Positions 1-7,062 of a stretch of DNA of 16,463 nucleotides are shown piece after piece. Position numbers and translations under genes: made by a program. The notes below the pieces were generated by a model. The model was not told the origin of the DNA. It made no database searches and saw nothing but the letters and a program-made list of their open reading frames with translations. This DNA is from Alphaproteobacteria bacterium. Lineage in GTDB: Bacteria; Pseudomonadota; Alphaproteobacteria; Rickettsiales; UBA8987. How positions within the stretch are numbered: the stretch's first letter is position 1; every line of letters starts with the position of its first letter. The DNA is taken from positions 1 to 16,463 of the forward strand of contig JAHFPR010000019.1 in assembly GCA_023269645.1 (NCBI GenBank), given 5' to 3'.

Positions 1-1125
1 GGGTTGCAGGGATTCCAGTCCGATATAAGTTTTACCGGGCCGACCAGCCCCAAGGATATAAAGCCTGGCGCGCTTCCGCCGATGGAACTCCTTGTCAGCA
101 AAATCCATGCGGAAAACCGTGTGTATTCCTACGACATCACGGGCAAGATTTCCACGGATAAGGATGAACCGATGCCTTACGGTTCGATGCGCATCATCAT
201 CAAGGATTATCCGCAGTTCCTCAATTATTATGTAACATTGCTCAATCTCGTGATTCAGGGGGCGGTCACGGAAATCAGTAAGCAAACCGAAGCGCAGGGT
301 GGAAATATCAATCCCACTGATCAGAAGGTTGTCGCAATGCTGAAGCCCATTGACCAGCAGATGGTGGATACCATCCGGAATTTCCTGCCAAAAATAGCGG
401 AAATCAGCGGGGATGGGAAGGATATGACGCTCTGGCTGCAACGCGAGAAAAAGAACCAGTTTTATATCGGAAAACTGACCGTTCCCGATGCGGTTAAAGC
501 GTATATAAGCCTTGCTGCGCCTCCTCCTCAGATTCCCTCCACTATTCCTTCGCCCGACCAGCAACAGCCAGGGATACAGATGCAACAGCCGCAGCCTGGC
601 ATACAGCAGGTTCCCATGCAGCAGCCATTATCCCCGCAGATGCAGATCAAGGTTCCGCCGCAGCAACCCGGCAACCCTCAGCAACCACGTGTGCCGCGTC
701 AGCCTTCCGCACCGATGCAGCCGGGGGTTCCGGCGCAACCCGGCAGACCGCCGCAACCGACGCTGCAACAGAATCCGCCGCAAATAATGCCTCAGCCCGA
801 AGGAAATTCTTTACCACCGCGCGGATCATTGCCGGCGGGAACGAGTCCACAGCAGATGAACATTCCGGATACAGGTGCGCCGGATGCGGGAGCCTCTGCC
901 GTGCCTCTGCCGTCTGCGGCGCAACCCGGTAATGCTGGTCATGGTGCAAATCCTGCGCCGCAATCGGCGGTGCAGCCAGTGCAGCAACAGCAGCCGGAGG
1001 CCGTACCACAACAGCCCGCAGAAAATCCTTTGCCTACGGGGAATAATCCTCTACCCGAAGTTCCCCAGATTCCGGGAACGCAGCAGCCTTTTATAACGCC
1101 CGGTACAATGCCCCCAAGCAATTAG
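1..1125 (+). CDS. Hypothetical protein with Pro/Gln-rich C-terminal tail (5' partial)
   Basis: The reading frame is open from the first base, so the true start probably lies outside the window; an internal TTG at position 4 is not a convincing start. The visible 374 residues fall into two parts. The first 170 or so look folded, with mixed charged and hydrophobic sequence including PMPYGSMRIIIKDYPQFLNY. From about position 515 to the stop the protein is low-complexity and rich in Pro, Gln, Gly and Asn, with recurring PGIQ, QQP and QPG units, and is very probably disordered. No family was recognised. Such tails occur in envelope or periplasmic proteins, but no signal peptide is visible because the N-terminus is missing. 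The gene converges on trxA with only about 40 bp between the two stop codons. Confidence 0.75.
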   Translation, partial: GLQGFQSDISFTGPTSPKDIKPGALPPMELLVSKIHAENRVYSYDITGKISTDKDEPMPYGSMRIIIKDYPQFLNYYVTLLNLVIQGAVTEISKQTEAQGGNINPTDQKVVAMLKPIDQQMVDTIRNFLPKIAEISGDGKDMTLWLQREKKNQFYIGKLTVPDAVKAYISLAAPPPQIPSTIPSPDQQQPGIQMQQPQPGIQQVPMQQPLSPQMQIKVPPQQPGNPQQPRVPRQPSAPMQPGVPAQPGRPPQPTLQQNPPQIMPQPEGNSLPPRGSLPAGTSPQQMNIPDTGAPDAGASAVPLPSAAQPGNAGHGANPAPQSAVQPVQQQQPEAVPQQPAENPLPTGNNPLPEVPQIPGTQQPFITPGTMPPSN

Positions 1126-1140
1126 CCAGCAAAGGTGAAC

Positions 1141-1161
1141 AAAAAAACCGTGGATTTCCAC
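1141..1161 (-). terminator. Probable Rho-independent terminator of trxA
   Basis: Read on the minus strand, the inverted repeat GTGGA-AA-TCCAC (1150-1161) begins 4 nt beyond the trxA stop codon. It is followed by GG and a run of seven T. The stem is short, which lowers confidence, but the T-tract and position suit a terminator between two convergent genes. Confidence 0.5.
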
Positions 1162-1165
1162 TCTA

Positions 1166-1486
1166 TCAGGCCAGTGCGTCTTCCAGCCAGCGGGAGAGGG
1201 CAGTTTTCGGCAGCGCGCCTACTTTCTGAGCGACGTTTTTGCCGTTCTGAAACAGGATCAGTGTCGGAATGCCCCGCACCCCATATTTCGTAGGTGCTTC
1301 CGGGTTCTCATCAATGTTCACCTTCACCACCTTTAGCCTGCCCGCCATATCCCTGGATATTTCATCCACAATCGGAGAAAGCTGGCGGCACGGGCCGCAC
1401 CATTCCGCCCAGAAATCCACCAGCACGGGCGTATCTGATTGCAAAACCTCGGCTCCAAAATCTTTATCCGTCACTGCCTGTGCCAT
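1166..1486 (-). CDS. trxA: Thioredoxin
   Basis: This is a 106-residue single-domain thioredoxin, the normal length for the family. It has the redox-active WCGPC motif at residues 29-33 (catalytic C30 and C33) and the cis-proline motif GIPT at about 73-76. It is a cytoplasmic disulfide reductase that thioredoxin reductase recharges with NADPH. The ATG is preceded by AGGAG at good spacing. No signal peptide or membrane segment is present. It lies 54 bp downstream of addA on the same strand, an arrangement common in alphaproteobacteria, so the two are probably co-transcribed. A hairpin with a T-run follows the stop. Confidence 0.96.
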   Translation of the reverse strand: MAQAVTDKDFGAEVLQSDTPVLVDFWAEWCGPCRQLSPIVDEISRDMAGRLKVVKVNIDENPEAPTKYGVRGIPTLILFQNGKNVAQKVGALPKTALSRWLEDALA

Positions 1487-1540
1487 AGTTTTCTCCTGTA
1501 ATGTTGCTACGCACTAATATGGGTGCGCGCGTGGAGGAAG

Positions 1541-4500
1541 TCAAGACGGCGCGTGCGGTTCGAGGATGAAATCGGGCAGTTCCATCCAGCGCGCGCCCTG
1601 TGTCCAGATCAGCACACAGCGGATGGTTTTTCCTGGGTATATTTCCTGCAGAAGGTGGCGGTAAGCAGCCATCTGGCGCAGGTAGCGCACGGGCACATCC
1701 TCCAGTGCTGTGGGTGGATTCCGGTGTGTTTTATAATCCGCGATGATCACTTCCGTTTCGCTGACGGCAAGCCGGTCTATCTGCCCGCTGACAAGGCGGT
1801 CACCCGCCATGCCGGTCACCGGAACTTCCGCAATGGACGCATGGCTGAACAGCGGGACAAGTTCCGGATGCGTGAGGATGGCCTCCACCTCCCGGATAAT
1901 CTCCTGCTTTGCCGGTGCGCTGCTTTCCGGCAGATGACGGGAGAGAAGATGCATGGAAGCCTGATGCCGCGCATCCTGCGAAATGCCCGGCAAATGCTGC
2001 AACAGCAAATGGGTAGCGTTTCCTCTGAGGTAGCGTTGCTTGTCACGGCTGGGCGGGAGTGTGGAGGCCGCATCTTCTTCCTCTTCCATCCGGGAGGGCA
2101 GGATCACGCCGCTTGCCTTTTCCAGCAGGGGAGGGCGGTAGAAAAAATCGGGGAGGGGTGGGGTGTCATCCTGGCCCCGGCCTTCGCCGGGGTAAACTCC
2201 GCGAAGGATACCATGCGGCGGAAGATCCTTCGGTTTTGCCTCAGAATGACAGGACGCGCCCGACACCAGCCACAACGTACCGTCTTCCTCCTCATGCGCG
2301 ATGCCTTGAAGTCCGGCTTTCGCTACCTCATACCAGCAACCCTTCGTGGGGCTGCGCCTGGGAGATTCCCAGCCACAGATATAAAGCTCGTCCTGAGCAC
2401 GGGTCAGTGCCACATAGAGCAACCGGTAATATTCCTCCTGCTGGCACTGTTTTTCCTCCTCTGCGAGCCGCTGGCAGATTGCCGCGCGCCCCTCCTGTTT
2501 TCCCGGAAGTAGTACGCAATTATCACTCCACAGCATGGCCGGGGTGCGCGGGGTAAACTGCGTGGTATCCGGCAGAAAAATAACAGGGGCCTGCAAGCCT
2601 TTCGCGCCATGTACCGTGACCACGCGTATTTCATTCTTGCCGTGCTCCATATCGCGCTTTATCTCGGTTTTTCCGGATTGAACCCAATGCAGAAAACCCT
2701 GCAGCGAAGGTGTGTGGGATTGCGTATACTGCATGGCGAGATTCAGGAATTCATTGAGAACATCCTCCACCTCCCCGCCCATGCGCGCGATGAATGCCTT
2801 GCGTCCGCCGCGCACTTCCAGCACCTCTGCGAACAATGCAAACGGAGAGGTGAAATCCACCTGCCGCAGTAATTCGGAAAGATCACGGAACACGTGCATC
2901 ATCCGGTCGTTTTCCCGGCTCTTTTCCCGCAGCATCTGCCAGAGCGAAGCACCGCCACGGGAATACGCGAGCGTAAAAAGTTCCTCATCATTCATGCCGC
3001 ACAGGGGGGATTTCAGCAGTGCCGCAAGGGTGAGATCATCTTCCGGAAGCAGCAGGAAATGCCCCAGAGCCAGCATATCCATCACTGCGATATGTTCAGT
3101 AAGCTCGATGCGGTCAATGCCCGCGACCGGGATGTGCAAAGCCGCCAGTGCCCGGAGGATATGCCCGGTCAGCGTGTCCCTGCGCTGCCGTACCAGTATC
3201 ATAATATCGCCGGGAGTTATCGGCTTTCCGGTAGAGGAAAGCACCCGCTTTTCATCCAGCCAGCCGCGAACGGAGGAAGCAATCTTTTCGGCGAGAATTT
3301 TCTTTGCATCCTGCTTTTTTGTATAGGCTACCGGGAGGGCATCCGCTTGTTTCCCTGAAACATCTTCCGGGACGGACGCGAGTGGCCATAGCTCCACAAC
3401 ACCACGTGCGCCACTCCGGTGCGGGATATGTTTGACGATGGTTTCTGCCTCACCAAGCGCGGCCTGCATCTCTGGCCGGGTCAGGATAGCATCCACCGCC
3501 TGAAGGATGGGGGGCGTGGAGCGGAAGGACATCTCAAGTGCTACAGAATGCCAGGGTTTTCCAGCCGCCGCAGCATCCTTGCGGAAGCTCCGGTGCATCC
3601 CGGAGAACAGGGCGGGTTCCGCGCCCTGAAAGCTGAAGATGGATTGCTTGAGATCGCCCACCACGAACAGGCTGCGTAGACGCGCCACGCGGCCTTCCCC
3701 GGCGAAAAACTCGCTGCACAATGCCTCGATGATTTTCCATTGCGGCGCGCTGGTATCCTGCGCTTCGTCCACGAGGATATGGTCAATCCCCTCGTCGAGC
3801 TTGTACATCACCCACGGCATCATCCCTTGCCGGGTAACAAGGCGGTAACTGTAATGGATGAGATCATCGTAATCCAGCAGGGCGCGCTGATCCTTCAGTT
3901 GGCGGTAAAGTGCGAGCAACGCACCGACCAGGCGCAGAAAATGCTCCGTGCATTTCGCCGTGCCAAGATTATTGAGGTGCTCCACCGTTTCCAGCACGGC
4001 ATTCTGCGTATCCAGTGCCAGCTTTTCCAGTTCCGGATGGGCATCGTAAAGTTTTTTGGGGAAAAGGTGGACGCGCGGAGTGCCACCAGCGGTCAGAAAA
4101 ATACGCTGATGCACAGGAAATGCTGCAACCGCCATTTCCGGTGGGAGATCAAGCCAGCCTGCAAGCTCCAGCGTAGTGTTATGATTAACACCTATAACAT
4201 TCATTATATCTTTTATTCTATTGTTATTATTTGTAATATACCTATCAATAATATTCTTTTCTGTGGTGTTCCTATGGGTATTCAGCACCGCATACATGGC
4301 ATCAATCAGCACCTCAATGTCATGATGTGCGGAGAGTAATTCCTCCAGTTCCCCGCGTGCGTTTATCGCTTCGTCAATGAGGGATGTAAGCGTTGTATCT
4401 GCGAATAGTTGAGCGGTTTTTTGTAATGCCTCCCGCGATTTTTTATCTTTCAGGTGTATCCCCGCATGGTCGGAAATCAGGCGCAACCATGCTTCCCGCA

Positions 4501-4969
4501 CCAGTTCGCGCGCGGTTTTCTCATCCATCAAGGCAAGATGTGAAGATACCCCGGCCTCCAGTGGAAACCGCTTCAGCAACGATTGGCAGAAGGCGTGGAT
4601 CGTCTGGATACGCAGATTATCCTGGCTATCCACCATGCGCAGAAAGAGCCGCTGCGCGCGCCGGAGCATGGTTTTATCCGGAACCGCCGCAACAAGCCCC
4701 GCAATATCCTCCGCGAGCTGACTTTCTTCCGCAGTCGCCCATTGGCTGAGCTTCCGCTTGACGCGCAGCTCCATTTCCGCCGCAGCGGCATTGGTGAAGG
4801 TAAGGCAGAGGATTTTTGAAGGCTCCACTCCGGCCAGCAGCAGCCGCAGCACACGGTTGGCCAGCACACTCGTTTTCCCCGTGCCAGCATTGGCGAAAAC
4901 CCACGCGGAATGCGCAGGATCGCTGGCGATGCGTTGGGGTTCGGTCAGTGTGGAGGATGCGCGACTCAT
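1541..4969 (-). CDS. addA: Double-strand break repair helicase-nuclease AddA
   Basis: This 1142-residue UvrD/Rep-type (SF1A) helicase fused to a RecB-like nuclease is the AddA subunit of AddAB, which resects double-strand ends for RecA. Visible motifs in order are: Walker A ANAGTGKT (26-33), LCLTFTNAAAAEM (about 54-66), Walker B DEAQDT (around 400), SFRSTPPIL, VHGAKGL and LLYVALTRAQDEL. The C-terminal nuclease has GQIDRL (D1065), DYK (D1078, K1080) and QMAAY (Q1099, Y1103), so both activities look intact. Two oddities stand out. Residues about 227-264 are Asn-rich and encoded by an AT-rich stretch. Residues 906-935 are encoded by a palindromic repeat inserted in frame. The usual upstream partner addB is absent from this window. 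No strong ribosome binding site precedes the ATG. Confidence 0.95.
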   Translation of the reverse strand: MSRASSTLTEPQRIASDPAHSAWVFANAGTGKTSVLANRVLRLLLAGVEPSKILCLTFTNAAAAEMELRVKRKLSQWATAEESQLAEDIAGLVAAVPDKTMLRRAQRLFLRMVDSQDNLRIQTIHAFCQSLLKRFPLEAGVSSHLALMDEKTARELVREAWLRLISDHAGIHLKDKKSREALQKTAQLFADTTLTSLIDEAINARGELEELLSAHHDIEVLIDAMYAVLNTHRNTTEKNIIDRYITNNNNRIKDIMNVIGVNHNTTLELAGWLDLPPEMAVAAFPVHQRIFLTAGGTPRVHLFPKKLYDAHPELEKLALDTQNAVLETVEHLNNLGTAKCTEHFLRLVGALLALYRQLKDQRALLDYDDLIHYSYRLVTRQGMMPWVMYKLDEGIDHILVDEAQDTSAPQWKIIEALCSEFFAGEGRVARLRSLFVVGDLKQSIFSFQGAEPALFSGMHRSFRKDAAAAGKPWHSVALEMSFRSTPPILQAVDAILTRPEMQAALGEAETIVKHIPHRSGARGVVELWPLASVPEDVSGKQADALPVAYTKKQDAKKILAEKIASSVRGWLDEKRVLSSTGKPITPGDIMILVRQRRDTLTGHILRALAALHIPVAGIDRIELTEHIAVMDMLALGHFLLLPEDDLTLAALLKSPLCGMNDEELFTLAYSRGGASLWQMLREKSRENDRMMHVFRDLSELLRQVDFTSPFALFAEVLEVRGGRKAFIARMGGEVEDVLNEFLNLAMQYTQSHTPSLQGFLHWVQSGKTEIKRDMEHGKNEIRVVTVHGAKGLQAPVIFLPDTTQFTPRTPAMLWSDNCVLLPGKQEGRAAICQRLAEEEKQCQQEEYYRLLYVALTRAQDELYICGWESPRRSPTKGCWYEVAKAGLQGIAHEEEDGTLWLVSGASCHSEAKPKDLPPHGILRGVYPGEGRGQDDTPPLPDFFYRPPLLEKASGVILPSRMEEEEDAASTLPPSRDKQRYLRGNATHLLLQHLPGISQDARHQASMHLLSRHLPESSAPAKQEIIREVEAILTHPELVPLFSHASIAEVPVTGMAGDRLVSGQIDRLAVSETEVIIADYKTHRNPPTALEDVPVRYLRQMAAYRHLLQEIYPGKTIRCVLIWTQGARWMELPDFILEPHAPS
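2165..2250. repeat. Palindromic repeat inserted in frame within addA
   Basis: An 86-bp segment begins GTCATCCTGG and ends TCAGAATGAC, so its ends form an inverted repeat (GTCATYCTGR). It contains the inner hairpin CCCCGGC-CTTC-GCCGGGG. Read from its other end it begins GTCATTCTGAG and continues to GAAGGATCT, matching the GTCATCCTGAG...AAAGGATCT layout of the copy at 6901-6970. The addA frame crosses it without a stop and gains about 30 residues between the last helicase motif and the nuclease domain. Confidence 0.75.
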
Positions 4970-4984
4970 AGAAATATTTGCTCT

Positions 4985-5011
4985 AGTATATCCGGTGTGT
5001 ATGTGTTACAA
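4985..5011 (-). promoter_or_regulatory. Possible promoter of addA-trxA
   Basis: On the minus strand TTGTAA (5011-5006) and TATACT (4990-4985) lie upstream of the addA ATG. The 15-nt spacer is shorter than the usual 16-18, so only the -10 box is persuasive. It would let addA-trxA be expressed independently of the epimerase and DUF3800 genes upstream. Confidence 0.3.
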
Positions 5012-5083
5012 TTACCATGCTAGCGGAGAGTTGGTTTGCACGAGCGAGCCACGGTCTTTATGACCTCCGTTAGCACTTTAGTT

Positions 5084-5884
5084 TTATCGGGGAAAATTCT
5101 TATAAAACTTTATCTTAGTGAAAGTAAGCTGGCTATATTTCTCTTGGAAATACTTGTGCCCCTTATGGCCGCACTTATTTAGCCAATCACTAAATTTTTC
5201 TTTTGATGTGCTCTTTTCGTATTCTTCTAAAAGCTTCCTATTACTTTCTTTACCCCGTCTGATGACGTAACAAAGTACGTCAGTAAGCTGCATTAGATAA
5301 TTGTTTTTGGATTGCACGAAATGAACAGAGTCAATAATTCGTTCTACTTCAATTTTTTTATATCCAAAGGTGGTTCCATGTTGTTTGAAATGGTCTAAAT
5401 CATCTATTAGCCTTTGTTCTAATTCATCTTGTTCGTCTGCTATAAGAAGGCAGTGTGAATTGGAACTTTTTAGGCGTTCTTCGATTCTTTCAATTAATAA
5501 ATGGAAAGCAGTTTGCTGAATATGGTATTTATTCTCATACTTAGAGTAAAAGTACCCTTTTTCAATTGAAACATAGCCTATCTTAATAGCTTCATGCCTA
5601 ATGGTTATATCCACGAGCGCGTCAAAAATTTTGATACGGCGTTCTAAGGGCAATTGCTTAAAGTACTTTCCTCGCGCATTATAAATATCATCACCATGAA
5701 ACTCAAAATCCGTATTACGGGATTCAGCTCCGAAGTAACTGTATCCCAGAGTTCTTATATCATTTTCTATATCTTTGATATTTTCGGGCGGAACCAGTAA
5801 AGCTGTCAATACGAGATAGGGTTGATGAACATCCTTCAGATTGTTTCCTGTGTTCCCCGATTCATCAATGTAACAAAGATACAT
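5084..5884 (-). CDS. DUF3800 domain-containing protein, probably acquired
   Basis: This 266-residue protein has the DUF3800 signature pattern. It shows an N-terminal DESG (D7, E8), a central acidic site LLIADEQDE (D150, E151) and a C-terminal IDSVHFVQS...QLTDVLCY block (D186, Q199, D202). The spaced acidic residues resemble those of RNase H-like nucleases, to which the family has been compared, but its reaction is not established. The gene is clearly richer in A+T and Lys/Asn/Ile codons than addA and the epimerase, which suggests recent transfer. Its ATG lies 1 nt after the epimerase TGA, and the only Shine-Dalgarno-like sequence (GGAAG) is inside the epimerase 3' end. It is therefore probably expressed by read-through and translational coupling. 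No partner gene for a known defence system adjoins it. Confidence 0.85.
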   Translation of the reverse strand: MYLCYIDESGNTGNNLKDVHQPYLVLTALLVPPENIKDIENDIRTLGYSYFGAESRNTDFEFHGDDIYNARGKYFKQLPLERRIKIFDALVDITIRHEAIKIGYVSIEKGYFYSKYENKYHIQQTAFHLLIERIEERLKSSNSHCLLIADEQDELEQRLIDDLDHFKQHGTTFGYKKIEVERIIDSVHFVQSKNNYLMQLTDVLCYVIRRGKESNRKLLEEYEKSTSKEKFSDWLNKCGHKGHKYFQEKYSQLTFTKIKFYKNFPR

Positions 5885-5885
5885 C

Positions 5886-6815
5886 TCACTGCTTCCGGTA
5901 GCGGACGAGGTAGGCGGGCACGATTTCCTCCATCGCCACGGGCTTTATCCCCAGTTGCCGAAACCCCGGAGCATCCTTTTCCACCACGTTATCTGTGTGA
6001 AGCAGCTTCACCTGATCACGCGTCAGGGGTGGAACCGGCAGAAGCTCCAGAAAGCCCGCCTTCAGCGACGCACACCAGAAGGGAACATTCAGGAATTCCC
6101 GCTTCCGGCCTATTTCGCGGAGGATATATTCAAAAATTTCCTTCAGCGTATAAATCTTTGCTCCACCTAACTCAAACAGATTGCCATCAACCGGGTGATC
6201 CAGCACTTCCCCTATAGCTTTCGCTACATCGCCGACATACACAGGCTGCATCCGGGTTTTCCCACCACCGATAAGCGGCGCGAACGGCGCAAAGCGGAAC
6301 AGGTTGGCGAACTGGTTGAAAAAATTATCCTCCGGCCCGAACATCACGCTGGGGCGGAGAATGATTGCGCCTGGAAACGCAGCCTGAACCGCCTGTTCCC
6401 CCGCCAGTTTGGTGCGCGCATAGCGTGAGGATGCGGCCTGCGCGATACCCAATGCGGAAACATAAATAAATTGTTGCGCGCCCGCTTTTTTTGCGGCTTT
6501 TGCCAGATGTTCCGCGCCGACCGTGTGAATCGCCTGGAAGCGTTGGCGGCCTTTTTCATAGAGAATCCCCACCAGATCCACCACCGCATCGGCATTCGCC
6601 ACCGCTCTGGCCACGGATTCATCATCTGTGATGTCGCCCTTGGTCAGCACGATTTGCCCTGTGGGGCCATTGGTTTTCAGATGCAGCGCACGATCCGGGC
6701 TGCGGGAAACAATGTTCACGATATGCCCGCGCTGCGCCAGTTCACGCACCAGATAGATTCCCAGAAATCCGGAACCGCCGAACACAGTAATGATTTTCTG
6801 CTTTTTCCGTGGCAT
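5886..6815 (-). CDS. NDUFA9-like NAD(P)-dependent epimerase/dehydratase family protein
   Basis: This 309-residue atypical short-chain dehydrogenase resembles the complex I NDUFA9 group. The N-terminal Rossmann dinucleotide site is GGSGFLG (G13, G16, G19). A YxxxK pair is present at Y132/K136 (RYARTK), and ILRPSVMFGPEDNF and PVYVGDVAKAI are typical of the family. In mitochondria NDUFA9 binds NADPH at the edge of complex I; in bacteria the role is less certain and may concern quinone, lipid or nucleotide-sugar metabolism. No complex I subunits occur in this window. The start has a weak upstream GGTAGG. A promoter-like sequence lies upstream at 6849-6878, and the DUF3800 gene follows after 1 nt. 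Confidence 0.9.
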   Translation of the reverse strand: MPRKKQKIITVFGGSGFLGIYLVRELAQRGHIVNIVSRSPDRALHLKTNGPTGQIVLTKGDITDDESVARAVANADAVVDLVGILYEKGRQRFQAIHTVGAEHLAKAAKKAGAQQFIYVSALGIAQAASSRYARTKLAGEQAVQAAFPGAIILRPSVMFGPEDNFFNQFANLFRFAPFAPLIGGGKTRMQPVYVGDVAKAIGEVLDHPVDGNLFELGGAKIYTLKEIFEYILREIGRKREFLNVPFWCASLKAGFLELLPVPPLTRDQVKLLHTDNVVEKDAPGFRQLGIKPVAMEEIVPAYLVRYRKQ

Positions 6816-6848
6816 CCCTCAACCTACCGCTTGCAATTTCCAGAAGGT

Positions 6849-6878
6849 ACTATATATAGCAGTACGCGCGTTTTGCAA
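6849..6878 (-). promoter_or_regulatory. Probable promoter of the epimerase gene
   Basis: On the minus strand TTGCAA (6878-6873) is followed by TATATATAGT (6858-6849), which offers -10 boxes TATATA or TATAGT with spacers of 16 or 18 nt. It lies just upstream of the epimerase ATG at 6815 and fits a sigma-70-type promoter. Confidence 0.45.
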
Positions 6879-6900
6879 AGAGGCAAGGCGTAAGTTTATT

Positions 6901-6970
6901 GTCATCCTGAGCGTAAGCAAAGGATCTCAAGCCGGTTGCATGAGATTCTTCGGCGATGCCTCAAAATGAC
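6901..6970. repeat. Intergenic GTCATCCTGAG-type palindromic repeat
   Basis: This 70-bp element has ends GTCATCCTGA and TCAAAATGAC that are near-perfect inverted repeats, and an inner pair AAGGATCTCA/TGAGATTCTT. It ends 7 bp before tRNA-Leu. It shares its end motif and the GGATCT block with the copy inside addA. Confidence 0.75.
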
Positions 6971-6977
6971 ATTGTGT

Positions 6978-7062
6978 GCCCAGATGGCGGAATTGGTAGA
7001 CGCACTAGCTTCAGGTGCTAGCGTTGCAAGACGTGGAGGTTCAAGTCCTCTTCTGGGCACCA
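6978..7062 (+). tRNA. tRNA-Leu (anticodon CAG)
   Basis: This is an 85-nt class II tRNA. The acceptor stem GCCCAGA pairs with TCTGGGC. The anticodon stem CTAGC/GCTAG (7005-7009/7017-7021) encloses loop TTCAGGT with anticodon CAG at 7012-7014. It has a long variable arm, a T-arm with GTTCAAG, and an encoded CCA at 7060-7062. Its 3' end is the integration site of the mobile element: the shared 10-bp core covers 7055-7064, so the complete tRNA is preserved. The recombinase gene runs antisense into the tRNA T-loop. Confidence 0.97.

Noticed and set aside
1523..2512. 329-residue plus-strand reading frame opposite addA
   Set aside because: The opposite strand encodes conserved AddA nuclease and helicase motifs, so this long frame is a by-product of codon bias.
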